Positions 42,393 to 51,368 of a stretch of 64,000 nucleotides of DNA are shown piece by piece. Origin of the DNA: G020348185 sp964525045 (GTDB lineage: Bacteria; Nitrospirota; Nitrospiria; Nitrospirales; UBA8639). Position 1 is the first letter of the stretch. Each line of letters begins with the position of its first letter. The stretch is from assembly GCA_964525045.1 (NCBI GenBank), contig CAZGFD010000011.1:72299-136298 (forward strand), given 5' to 3'. A program made the position numbers and the translations under genes. The notes under the pieces are model-generated. The model was given only the letters and a program-made list of their open reading frames with translations, was not told the DNA's origin and made no database searches.

Positions 42393-44618
42393 TTAGGTCT
42401 TTTGTACGAGAATGCTAGCATAAGCCTCGTGACCGTTGTTAATGGATTGATAGCGAATCACGGTAAGACCCTCAAATAGTTTGAGAAGTTCGTTGGGTTG
42501 GAGCAAATATTTTTGTCGAAACCCTGGTTGGTATTTCAAATGATCGATGGTATAGGTTTCCACCAAGGCCATTCCCCCCGGCTTGAGAGCCGAGATAATC
42601 TGCGGGAACAAGTTCCGTTGAAGGTAGTATGCGCAGATAATCACGTTATAGGTGTTAGGAGCTAGCTTGACCTCTTCAAGGTCGACAACTTTTGTTGTAA
42701 TCTGGACGTCGTGCTCAGCAGCCAATGCTTCGGCTTTTCTCAGGTTCGTCTCCGACATATCAATGCCGGTCACCGAGAACCCCTTTCTTGCCAAAAAGAC
42801 CCCATTTCGTCCCTCACCCATTGCTACATCGAGGGCAGTTCCCTTAGGGAGTATGTCTATATATTGTCTCAAAAACGGGATAGGTTCCTTCCCGGAAATA
42901 TATGGTAAATGCATTTCACTTGCTTGGGCTGTAAGAGGGTGAGGTCTCACTAATACCATCCACTCCACCGACCCATCGAATATAACCTTTGCTTCCCATA
43001 ACTTCGGAGATTTTGTAGGAAGGACAAAGCTGGAAGGTTCTCTGAATTGGCCCGTTTTATTTTTATTATATGCCGTTGGTTCGAGTGAAGGAATGACAGG
43101 AGGACGGGAATTTTGCCCTTGAATGAGCACCGTGCCAGCCTGGCGGACAATATCATCTAGTATCACCTCAGTCTCTCCGAAGTGATTGTAGATTTTCTGA
43201 TTCCATTTATGGAAAACAAAAAAGTTCGGATACAGGGAGGAAAGTTGTTGAGAAAAATGTTTACGAGCTAGAATGTTCCCAAAGCTGAGGGCATATGGAA
43301 TACTAGAAGAGCGATAATAATAAATGGTGGTAGTATCAACGAGGTGATTGTCAGTTTTGAACCGGTGCGCCTCTTGCCAATATTTTACTCCAGCGGCAGC
43401 GAGTTCCATCTCTCTTGGTAACTGGTGAATGGTTATACCCATAATCATAATGAAAATACAAATTAAGTAAGTAATTTTTCCCCAGGATAATAATTTCAGC
43501 TTGGGATTAAGTGGCATGGCAGGCCACCTCCAGGAAAGGACAGCCAATAATCCGGTCAGGCCCAGCACGGGAGTGAGATAGTGCAAACGGGCCCACGGCC
43601 CATTGGCTACGAGTATAATTTGGGCAGATAGTGTGAACACCAGACCGCCCCAAAGCCGTAAATTCCAAAATGCAGTGTTGTTTGCTTCTCTATGGGATTT
43701 GACGAGCAAGACCAGAAGACCCTGTGCCAAAAATATTAACACCAAGAGTAATAATGGTTTTTCGAGTTTCCAAATGTTCTCTAGTAAGAGGGTCATTCCA
43801 TCGATCATGGCTTGAAATTTGGTGCTTCCCAATTCTACGGGTCGATTATATCCCTCGCGGGCACCAAGGTGTTCGAAAGTGAATCGTATAAACCCGAAAA
43901 AATTCATGAGGGGGTTGGCTGTCAAGATAAGGAAAACAATTCCTGATATTCCCAGATAAAAGGCATAATTGATCCTTTTGAGCAAGACGAGTGGAAAAAA
44001 CCAAAGTGGCAAAAACGTGAGTTTTAAGCCCATTCCCATCCCTGTTATTAAACCGTATTGCCAATAAGGTTCTTTTTGAGATCCCTGCTGAACCTGATGG
44101 TGATGGTACAGTACGGTGATGGCAAGCCAAATTCCGAGTATCAACAGCATTGGCTCGGGGGACATCCGGGCAAAGCTATTGCGAGCCGTATAGCTCATAA
44201 GAATACCGACTTGCATAAGGAGGGCGGCGACTCTATCTCCTGTCCATCTAAAGGTCAACCAGCCGGCGATGAGGAGGGTGGCTAATAGAATGCTCAGAAG
44301 AATTATATGCATGTGGCCTAAATAAAATTCAGGTCGGGTCAACACCTCGGTGACTAATTCCTCTTTACCCTTTAAAAAGTTTATGGCATACAACCATATG
44401 GCTCCCGCCCATTCTAAAGTGGAGCCAGGATGCTCATAAAGACCAACGGGCAATCCTTGAGTCAGGGACAGTGAGTTCATTAAATAGGCATATTCTGGAT
44501 CCAGGTTCTTCCCAAGCCAAAAGGGACCGCTAGCCTGTCGTAAGATGGTTGCGAACGCAACAATGAATGAGGGTACAATAAAGACCCATAGGTGCTTCAT
44601 ATGCCACATACTCATCAA
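42393..44618 (-). CDS. Fusion: polytopic GT-C-like membrane protein + TehB-like methyltransferase
   Basis: 741 residues; Met 1 or Met 7 could be the start. About ten membrane segments fill residues 1-420, with a first loop GKNLDPEYAYLMNSLSLT that puts Asp-Pro-Glu after the first helix, as in GT39/GT83-like GT-C glycosyltransferases that use polyprenyl-P-sugar. A hydrophilic section (about 420-560) follows. The C-terminal domain has ALDVAMGEGRNGVFLARKG near 595, VTGIDMSETNLRKAEALA and PGGMALVETYTIDHLKYQP, a TehB-like SAM methyltransferase. The sequence is continuous, with no frameshift. It is convergent with the MT-GT2 fusion gene. Confidence 0.8.
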   Translation of the reverse strand: MMSMWHMKHLWVFIVPSFIVAFATILRQASGPFWLGKNLDPEYAYLMNSLSLTQGLPVGLYEHPGSTLEWAGAIWLYAINFLKGKEELVTEVLTRPEFYLGHMHIILLSILLATLLIAGWLTFRWTGDRVAALLMQVGILMSYTARNSFARMSPEPMLLILGIWLAITVLYHHHQVQQGSQKEPYWQYGLITGMGMGLKLTFLPLWFFPLVLLKRINYAFYLGISGIVFLILTANPLMNFFGFIRFTFEHLGAREGYNRPVELGSTKFQAMIDGMTLLLENIWKLEKPLLLLVLIFLAQGLLVLLVKSHREANNTAFWNLRLWGGLVFTLSAQIILVANGPWARLHYLTPVLGLTGLLAVLSWRWPAMPLNPKLKLLSWGKITYLICIFIMIMGITIHQLPREMELAAAGVKYWQEAHRFKTDNHLVDTTTIYYYRSSSIPYALSFGNILARKHFSQQLSSLYPNFFVFHKWNQKIYNHFGETEVILDDIVRQAGTVLIQGQNSRPPVIPSLEPTAYNKNKTGQFREPSSFVLPTKSPKLWEAKVIFDGSVEWMVLVRPHPLTAQASEMHLPYISGKEPIPFLRQYIDILPKGTALDVAMGEGRNGVFLARKGFSVTGIDMSETNLRKAEALAAEHDVQITTKVVDLEEVKLAPNTYNVIICAYYLQRNLFPQIISALKPGGMALVETYTIDHLKYQPGFRQKYLLQPNELLKLFEGLTVIRYQSINNGHEAYASILVQKT

Positions 44619-45003
44619 CTACATTTCAGTTGGAAGAAAATGTTGGTAAAGGCGTGTATGGGTAATTGGGCTAAAGGTGGAGAGTATCTCTGATATTGTA
44701 ATCAATAAGCAAGAAGATCCGTCAGTTCGTAAGGGCGATAGTGATTCAGACCGAAAAGGCCCAGGACTTTCTTATGCACCATATTTCAAAATGCTTTTGC
44801 GATTTGATTCCCCTGTGCCGCACGTGGAAGATGACCATTCCCCATTAATTTTTTCATGCAATTCCTCCTCGTTGTAAATTCGGCACATTGAAATGGTGGG
44901 TGCTGGTATTGGCCTTTTTCAGGAAGTCTAAAAGGCAATCTCTTCATGGGGTGTGGAAAGACAGTGGTCTTAGGTTTAGGGAACCGAAGGGAATCTGACA
45001 ACA
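44619..45003. other. 385-base divergent intergenic region
   Basis: The region lies between divergent genes and should hold two promoters, which I cannot place with confidence. On the minus strand AGGAGG stands six bases before an ATG at 44857 that opens a 23-codon frame ending at 44786; with no family match it may be chance. No terminator or repeat was seen. Confidence 0.35.
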
Positions 45004-46089
45004 ATGGAAAAGAAAATAAGAATAGAAGTCTTTTTGGGAAGGATGTTCCTTTTGTGTATCTGCATTCTTGTTTCTTTTTTATTCATCGATTACCTGAGTA
45101 CCTTTTTCATCTCGAGTCGTTCTCCGCTTGAAAGACGGCTACCGGTCGGGCAGGCTAGACAACCAAGGCCCTATGTCATGTTTGGCGGTATTGCCAACGG
45201 TGGAATGTTTAATTCTCAGGGGTATATTGGAAAAGTTCCCCAAATCCCCAAAAAAGAAGGGGAGTATCGGATTTTTATGTTAGGAGGATCCACGGTTGTC
45301 CTAGGGAACCCCCCTCTAGCTGAACTCTTAGAGCAGCATTTTGCAGGTACGGGGTTATCCCATGTGAAAATTTATAACTACGGGGTGGTGTCCTCGGTAT
45401 CAGGCCAAGATTTGGCGCGAATCGTTTACGAAATATCTGACTTAGAACCCAACCTCATCATTTTTTATAATGGCGCCAATGACTCTATTCATTCAAGATT
45501 TTTTGATCCCAGGCCTGGGTATCCATTTAATTTTCTAGTGTATGAAAGGAATCCGCTTTTGGAAAGTTCTGTCAAGGACTATCCGACCTTGGCCTTGCTG
45601 GCTTACGGCAGTAATATCCTTCGATCGATATTTTCGACTTACTTTGTGGATGAATTTGTGTCTCTGAACTCACTCAGAAAGCAATCACGATGGATGACCG
45701 AAGGGTGGAAAGAAAGCGTTGCGGAAGTGTATCTCAATAATGTCGTCAAGGCAGGCAAAGTCTCAAAGGGATTCAATGCAGATTTTGTTGCATTTTTCCA
45801 ACCACTTCTTTATTTCAAGAACCAACTCGCTGATGAAGAAAAGGCTTTTTTTCGAGAAAATGAAAAGAACTATTATCTCGATATTCGAGAACGGATTATT
45901 TCAAAAATTAACCAGGTCAAAAAGGAATCTGGTGTTCAGGTTGTGGATATGAGTCTTATATATAAGGATACGAGCGACTGGGTATTCACGGATGTCGTTC
46001 ATACCAGACAAACGAGTAAGAAAGTAGTGGCCGAGGCGATGTTTGATCATCTCGCGAGTCTCCCCCTGATTCAAAGCATCAATAAATAA
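45004..46089 (+). CDS. Membrane-anchored SGNH/GDSL hydrolase-like protein
   Basis: 361 residues from ATG. One N-terminal membrane segment (about 12-35) is followed by a periplasmic domain. The SGNH blocks are FMLGGSTVVLGNP near residue 92 (block I, Ser), YNYGVVSSVSGQ near 125 (block II, Gly), FYNGANDSIHSR near 155 (block III, Asn) and TDVVHTRQTS near 330 (block V, Asp-x-x-His). The complete set of residues suggests an active esterase or acyl transferase acting on sugar acetyl groups (family knowledge). In glycan loci such proteins are O-acetyl transferase partners or esterases. It is divergent from the 42393 gene. Confidence 0.75.
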   Translation: MEKKIRIEVFLGRMFLLCICILVSFLFIDYLSTFFISSRSPLERRLPVGQARQPRPYVMFGGIANGGMFNSQGYIGKVPQIPKKEGEYRIFMLGGSTVVLGNPPLAELLEQHFAGTGLSHVKIYNYGVVSSVSGQDLARIVYEISDLEPNLIIFYNGANDSIHSRFFDPRPGYPFNFLVYERNPLLESSVKDYPTLALLAYGSNILRSIFSTYFVDEFVSLNSLRKQSRWMTEGWKESVAEVYLNNVVKAGKVSKGFNADFVAFFQPLLYFKNQLADEEKAFFRENEKNYYLDIRERIISKINQVKKESGVQVVDMSLIYKDTSDWVFTDVVHTRQTSKKVVAEAMFDHLASLPLIQSINK

Positions 46090-46243
46090 GGATGAAATTT
46101 GGAGCGACAAAGACAGGGTTAAAGTTCTTTGGACTTGTGATTGTGCCTCGGACCCGGTTTTCAGCGGTAGAAGGTGTGAACATCACTCTTCTTGATATCC
46201 ACTCCCAAGTTTGTTAAAAAATCTTGCTCCCCCCACAACATCT

Positions 46244-47254
46244 ATGAAAGCTCTCATAACTGGCATTACCGGGCAGGATGGATCTTACCTGACAGAGTTT
46301 CTTCTCTCAAAGGGCTACGAGGTCTACGGAATTATTCGACGATCCAGTTCTTTCAATACCGGAAGGATTGATCCGTTCTATGAGGACCCCAATGTCCCTG
46401 ATGCCAAACTCCATCTCATTTTTGGGGACCTCAACGATGCCAGTTCCCTCAACAGGATTCTTCGAACCGTAAAACCTGATGAGATTTATAATCTTGGCGC
46501 TCAGAGTCATGTACGAGTCAGTTTCGATATTCCCGAATATACGGCTGAAGTGACAGGGCTTGGGACCCTTCGACTTTTGGAGGCGATTCGAGAGACTGGC
46601 TTGACTCCGAAATTCTATCAAGCCTCCTCCAGTGAAATGTTTGGTAAGGTCCGGCAAATTCCTCAGACCGAAATGACTCCGTTTTATCCTCGAAGTCCCT
46701 ATGGGGTATCTAAAGTCTTCTCCTATTGGGCGACGGTGAATTATCGAGAAGCCTACAATCTCTTTGCCTGCAATGGCATCCTCTTTAATCATGAATCTCC
46801 TCGGAGAGGGGAAACGTTCGTCACCCGGAAAATCACCAAAGCGGCAGCAAGGATTAAGCTCGGCCTCCAACAGGAATTGTACCTGGGAAATCTCGATGCC
46901 CAACGAGATTGGGGGTATGCGAGGGATTATGTCGAAGCGATGTGGCTTATGCTGCAACAAAAGGAAGCTGAGGATTATGTGATTGCAACTGGAGAGACCC
47001 ATACCGTCAGAGAACTATTGGCGTTGGCCTTTGGTTCACTGGATCTGGATTGGGAGAAGCACGTGATTATTTCTCCGCGTTATTACCGACCGACTGAAGT
47101 TGATTGTTTAATAGGAGACGCGAGCAAGGCAAAAAAGAAATTGGGGTGGGAGCCAAGCGTCTCGTTTCCGGACCTCATTAAAATGATGGTTGAAGCCGAT
47201 CTCCGAGCAGAACGCCTTAAGCTGGAAGGCGTTAAGAGTCAACCTCATCATTAA
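46244..47254 (+). CDS. gmd: GDP-mannose 4,6-dehydratase
   Basis: 336 residues from ATG 46244; the TTG at 46211 adds 11 residues before the glycine motif. MKALITGITGQDGSYLTEFL binds NADP, YGIIRRSSSFNTGRID near residue 33 is the Gmd Arg-Arg-Ser-Ser loop, ASSSEMFGKVRQIPQTE near 127 holds the catalytic Thr/Ser-Glu, and YGVSKVFSYWATVNYRE near 153 the YxxxK pair. LFNHESPRRGETFVTRK near 183 and VDCLIGDASKAKKKLGW near 293 complete it. It makes GDP-4-keto-6-deoxymannose, used by the next gene for GDP-L-fucose. Confidence 0.97.
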   Translation: MKALITGITGQDGSYLTEFLLSKGYEVYGIIRRSSSFNTGRIDPFYEDPNVPDAKLHLIFGDLNDASSLNRILRTVKPDEIYNLGAQSHVRVSFDIPEYTAEVTGLGTLRLLEAIRETGLTPKFYQASSSEMFGKVRQIPQTEMTPFYPRSPYGVSKVFSYWATVNYREAYNLFACNGILFNHESPRRGETFVTRKITKAAARIKLGLQQELYLGNLDAQRDWGYARDYVEAMWLMLQQKEAEDYVIATGETHTVRELLALAFGSLDLDWEKHVIISPRYYRPTEVDCLIGDASKAKKKLGWEPSVSFPDLIKMMVEADLRAERLKLEGVKSQPHH

Positions 47255-47364
47255 TCCAGTCTTTGTCTATTCAGTAGGTTTTCAGGAAAGAGCAATAGGA
47301 ATGGAATCAGGCAGAGAATTCAATCTTTGGTTTTCAATCCTGTTCAATCTGACAAAAACGTGAG

Positions 47365-48318
47365 ATGAGTTTTTGGGATAAGAAGAAAGTTACGGTTACG
47401 GGGGGGGCAGGGTTTCTGGGCTCCTTTGTTGTTCAAAAACTCCACCAGGCCGGTTGTCAGCAAGTATTTATTCCCAGGAGCAGAGATTACAATTTAATAG
47501 AGTTAAAGGGAGTCGAGAGCCTGTACCAGGATGCCCAGCCTGATATTGTTATCCATCTTGCAGCCCAAGTTGGGGGGATTGGAGCTAATCAGGAAAATCC
47601 GGGAAAATTCTTTTATGATAATCTGATGATGGGCACCCAAATGATAGAAGTAGGACGACGGGTCGGACTTGAGAAATTTGTGGCGGTTGGAACTATCTGT
47701 GCCTATCCCAAATTTGCTCCCATCCCTTTCAAGGAGGAGGACCTTTGGAATGGGTACCCGGAGGAAACCAATGCACCTTACGGGTTAGCCAAAAAAATGT
47801 TGCTGGTTCAATCACAGGCCTATCGTCAGCAATACGGATTCAATTCCATAGTTCTGTTTCCGGTCAATTTATATGGACCACGCGACAATTTTGATCTCGA
47901 TACCTCCCATGTCATACCAGCATTAATACGAAAATGTTTCGAAGCCATTGAGAGACAAGATAACACCATCACGCTGTGGGGAACGGGAAACCCCACCAGA
48001 GAGTTCCTCTTTGTGGAAGATGCTGCCAATGGCATTCTGCTTGCCGCCGAACGATACAATAGCAGTGAGCCGATTAATCTTGGATCCGGGGAAGAGATCT
48101 CTATCAAGGATTTAGCTGCACTTATTACCAAACTCAGCGGTTTCGGGGGGGACATTAGATGGGATTCAACCCGACCGGATGGCCAGCCTCGGAGGTGCTT
48201 GGATATTTCACGGGCTGGGAATGAGTTTGGGTTTAACGCACAGATTAAGTTAGAAGATGGAATAAGGAAAACCATTGAATGGTATGCTTTGGAGAGAAAT
48301 TCCCAATTACCAAGATAA
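47365..48318 (+). CDS. fcl: GDP-L-fucose synthase
   Basis: 317 residues from ATG. VTVTGGAGFLGSFVVQKL binds NADP, LAAQVGGIGANQENPG near residue 68 and GTICAYPKFAPIPFKEEDLW near 110 are fucose-synthase signatures (Ser/Thr-x-Cys and Pro-rich loop), and YGLAKKMLLVQSQAYRQQYG near 139 has Tyr and Lys of YxxxK. It epimerises C3 and C5 and reduces C4. About 110 bases after gmd, so probably the same transcript. Distinct from the remnant at 31435. Confidence 0.95.
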   Translation: MSFWDKKKVTVTGGAGFLGSFVVQKLHQAGCQQVFIPRSRDYNLIELKGVESLYQDAQPDIVIHLAAQVGGIGANQENPGKFFYDNLMMGTQMIEVGRRVGLEKFVAVGTICAYPKFAPIPFKEEDLWNGYPEETNAPYGLAKKMLLVQSQAYRQQYGFNSIVLFPVNLYGPRDNFDLDTSHVIPALIRKCFEAIERQDNTITLWGTGNPTREFLFVEDAANGILLAAERYNSSEPINLGSGEEISIKDLAALITKLSGFGGDIRWDSTRPDGQPRRCLDISRAGNEFGFNAQIKLEDGIRKTIEWYALERNSQLPR

Positions 48319-48490
48319 CGGGGCCTGACGAATCCTCCTTATTCCCCATCCCTCTCCTTTTCCCTGCTAAAGTTCTCGACAAAAGTTATACATACGCTGA
48401 GGAACAACTGATCTTTAGGCCGATGATGAACCTAGGGAAGGCGTTTGCCTAAAGGTTTGTGAAGAAGTGATGACGGCAGAGGTATAAGCC

Positions 48491-49279
48491 ATGTCACCAA
48501 GTAAGTGGTCACATCGATTTATTCACCGTAATTGGATGAAAATCCCGCCAAGGTCATTTAAAGGGTGGATACTACGCCTTCCCCTTCGTTTAATTCCAAA
48601 AAGTTCCATCCTTACAGTCCTGACGGGGTTGAATCGCGGAATGAAATGGAACGTCGGGTCCAGTGTGTACAGCTGTTGGATAGGAACCTATGAATTGGAA
48701 ATCCAGAAGGTTATCCAGGCCTTCATTAAGCCTGGCATGACCGTCCTTGATATTGGCGCGAATGCCGGTTTTTATACCTTGGCATTTTCCCGCCTTGTAG
48801 GGGAAAATGGACGAGTTTGGGCCTTCGAGCCATTGGCTGAAAATATGCAGAATCTGTTGAGGCATGTCACAATCAATCAAGTGCAAAATGTGACCCTTGT
48901 ACAAGCGGCCATAGCGTCTGAACCCGATCTCGGATTTTTTCATATTTCTGACAATAGGCATACAGGCTCGATAGCTAGGGAGGGGCAGTATCGAGTGCCA
49001 ACATTGTCCTTGGACGAATTGATGGATCGGAATGAATTCATTGCCCCCGATCTCATTAAGATGGATGTGGAAGGCGCTGAGTCTTCCATACTGGAAGGCG
49101 CTGAAAAGTTATTAGGCGAAAAAAAGTCGGTGCTGTTCATTAGCCTTCATGGAGAACAACAAAAGAAACGTTGCCAAAATTTGCTGCTAGCAGCAGGATA
49201 CAGAATCTTTATCTTGGATGGGACAGAACTTCACGATGACCATTTTGATGAAAATGAAATTTATGCGATACCGTGGTAA
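48491..49279 (+). CDS. FkbM-family methyltransferase (4 of 5)
   Basis: 262 residues from ATG with AGAGG ten bases upstream. TVLDIGANAGFYTLAFSRL near residue 86 is SAM motif I, RVWAFEPLAENMQNLLR near 108 motif II, and PDLIKMDVEGAESSILEGAE near 190 the FkbM signature. Predicted O-methyltransferase for sugar residues. Located between fcl and a flippase, so it may methylate fucose or a neighbouring sugar (inference). Confidence 0.9.
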   Translation: MSPSKWSHRFIHRNWMKIPPRSFKGWILRLPLRLIPKSSILTVLTGLNRGMKWNVGSSVYSCWIGTYELEIQKVIQAFIKPGMTVLDIGANAGFYTLAFSRLVGENGRVWAFEPLAENMQNLLRHVTINQVQNVTLVQAAIASEPDLGFFHISDNRHTGSIAREGQYRVPTLSLDELMDRNEFIAPDLIKMDVEGAESSILEGAEKLLGEKKSVLFISLHGEQQKKRCQNLLLAAGYRIFILDGTELHDDHFDENEIYAIPW

Positions 49280-49426
49280 AGGAATGGAGCCTTATACCAA
49301 GGGATTGGGATTCAGGAAATTTCTACATTTAATGTCTTAAACATTGAACTTAACATTTGGGGAGGGGTGGTAAAAGATTATCGCCTCCACCGGAACTTCT
49401 CACGACTGAGTATCGGATAGAAACAA

Positions 49427-50734
49427 GTGATTGGCCAGATCGAGAAAATCATAAATCATCCTGTTAGGTGGGCTACCGTGATCTCTGTTCTAACTGGAAT
49501 TTATGGCCAAGGTACCCTTTTGTTGAGCGGAGTATTAGTAGCTCGAATTCTTGGTGTAGAGGACCGTGGATACCTGGCCTTGTTGGTGGTTTTTCCAACT
49601 TTGTGTTCTCAATTAGTAGGATTGGGGTTTCCGATTGCCATTACTTATCAGATTTCGGCAAATCCAAATCAATTACCCAAAATACTGAATTTGGCTGGTA
49701 AAACTTTTGCCATCCAGGCATTAGTCATTGTCATCGTGCATGGGATGATTATGTGGTTTTTCCTGGGTAACTACCCTGATTTTCCCCGAGTCACGGGGTA
49801 TTTGACACTTTTAGCTGGTCCAACCATGCTAGCGATCCAGTACGGGCTTGCCTTTTTCCAAGGCATTGGAAAATTTTACCATCTCAATATTTTAAGGATA
49901 CTCTTGACGACATCCTATGCACTCATGGTCCTGAGTCTTTTTCTGACTGAAACGGGAGATCTACATCGTGTGACCATGATTTGGGTTATCGCCGCAATTT
50001 TTGCCGGAACCGTGGCCTTTGAATTAGTCCGAAGATTGAAACATCCTATGACAGAAAAAATGGCCTTGGATAACCCACCATCCCAAAAAGAGATGCTCAA
50101 ATTTGGGTTAAAAGGCCTTTTGGGTTCTACTTCTCCGATGGACACATTTAGGCTTGATCAATTGGTGGCAGGATTGATCCTGTCTCCAATCGCTCTAGGA
50201 CTGTATGTTGTGGGGGGGGCATTTGGGACCCTCGCACGTTTAATAGCTCAAAGTGCGTCCATGGTTGCCTATCCAACAATTGCGAATAGGCAGGATCGCG
50301 AAGCCGCAGGGAGAACAATGTGGCGCTTTTTTTGGGCAGTCTCGCTTGTTAATGGATTGTTGACGATTATCTTAATTGTATCCGTACCATGGCTCGTTCC
50401 TTTATTTTTTGGTGACGCGTTCAATGAAGCTATCCTTCTAGCTCAGATACTTTTAATTGGGGCGGCATTGATGGCTTCGCGACGGGTGCTCGTAGAATGT
50501 TTACGGGGTCTGGGCCAACCTCAGGTTTCGACTTTTGCAGAAATTTCAATGTATCCTTGGTTATTTACCGGCGGGGTTTTTCTCCTATGGAACTATGGGG
50601 TGCAGGGTTTGGCATCCGGAGTGGCTATTGGGTTTGGTATTTCTCTTATTGTGGCCTTGGGGTTTGCCTTGGGACAAAAACGAGCGGCCATAACCTTTTC
50701 CCCTCGGTCGGAAGTAAGAAATACCTTGTCATGA
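49427..50734 (+). CDS. Polysaccharide flippase (Wzx-like, MOP superfamily)
   Basis: 435 residues from GTG with about 12 to 14 membrane segments. LTGIYGQGTLLLSGVLVARI near residue 20 and GVEDRGYLALLVVFPTL near 41 match the opening of Wzx/RfbX-type proteins, and YPTIANRQDREAAGRTMW near 282 the central loop. It exchanges lipid-linked repeat units across the inner membrane (established for the family). This is the only Wzx-type transporter in the window, while three ABC pairs are present, so Wzy-dependent and ABC-dependent pathways coexist here. Confidence 0.87.
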   Translation: MIGQIEKIINHPVRWATVISVLTGIYGQGTLLLSGVLVARILGVEDRGYLALLVVFPTLCSQLVGLGFPIAITYQISANPNQLPKILNLAGKTFAIQALVIVIVHGMIMWFFLGNYPDFPRVTGYLTLLAGPTMLAIQYGLAFFQGIGKFYHLNILRILLTTSYALMVLSLFLTETGDLHRVTMIWVIAAIFAGTVAFELVRRLKHPMTEKMALDNPPSQKEMLKFGLKGLLGSTSPMDTFRLDQLVAGLILSPIALGLYVVGGAFGTLARLIAQSASMVAYPTIANRQDREAAGRTMWRFFWAVSLVNGLLTIILIVSVPWLVPLFFGDAFNEAILLAQILLIGAALMASRRVLVECLRGLGQPQVSTFAEISMYPWLFTGGVFLLWNYGVQGLASGVAIGFGISLIVALGFALGQKRAAITFSPRSEVRNTLS

Positions 50735-51368
50735 GGTAGAGATCTGGCACCCTACGAACCTGTGAATGACAATGTTAGAATCATATTCCTCATGGGCAGT
50801 GAAGACTCCTGGGTAAGAGTCACGTTTTTTGGATGTTCCGTCTTGTGCTCTGTCATAGAAGCCTTATACAATCCTTTGCCAGCTTCAAATAATAATACAC
50901 ATTAGAAATAAGGCCATTAATGGGCTTGAAAACATATGGTCTTACGACAACACACCCATTGGAGTTAGGTGCCGGGGAGAACAGGTGACGTATCCCTTTG
51001 AATCCATCGATTGGGGGAAAAATTGACGACACTTATTTTCCCATTGCAAAGACTTCAATGAAAAAAGACAGATACGTTCGGCCTAGAAGGTCTTCTCACG
51101 ATTTCAGGAAATTTCTGTATTTAGACTATGTCATGACTTTCGATTTGGATGAAATTGTTCTTACGTATTGTTGCCTTTTGCCTGGGATAGCTTTCGCATC
51201 TGATTGCCCAAAAGGAATGAAACTTTTCTGTGCCGTTCTCGGACGAATTGAATGTTTGGGTCAGGCATAAATTTAGAAAAATATACGTCATTTTAGTATG
51301 TGTGAAGAAAATATTATTCTGAGGAATCTAACTGTATCATCTTCTAACAAATCTTTAATGGTGTTTGA
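50735..51368. other. 634-base intergenic stretch
   Basis: No supported gene. A plus frame at 50998-51270 (90 codons) has no known motif. The final 100 bases before the GTG at 51369 are AT-rich and could hold a promoter for the polymerase gene, but no clear -35/-10 pair stands out. Confidence 0.4.

Noticed and set aside
44786..44857. Micro-ORF of 23 codons with AGGAGG six bases upstream
   Set aside because: Good ribosome site, but no known peptide and no conservation evidence; cannot be told from chance.
50998..51270. Frame of 90 codons before the third polymerase
   Set aside because: No signal peptide, domain or ribosome site; likely chance.
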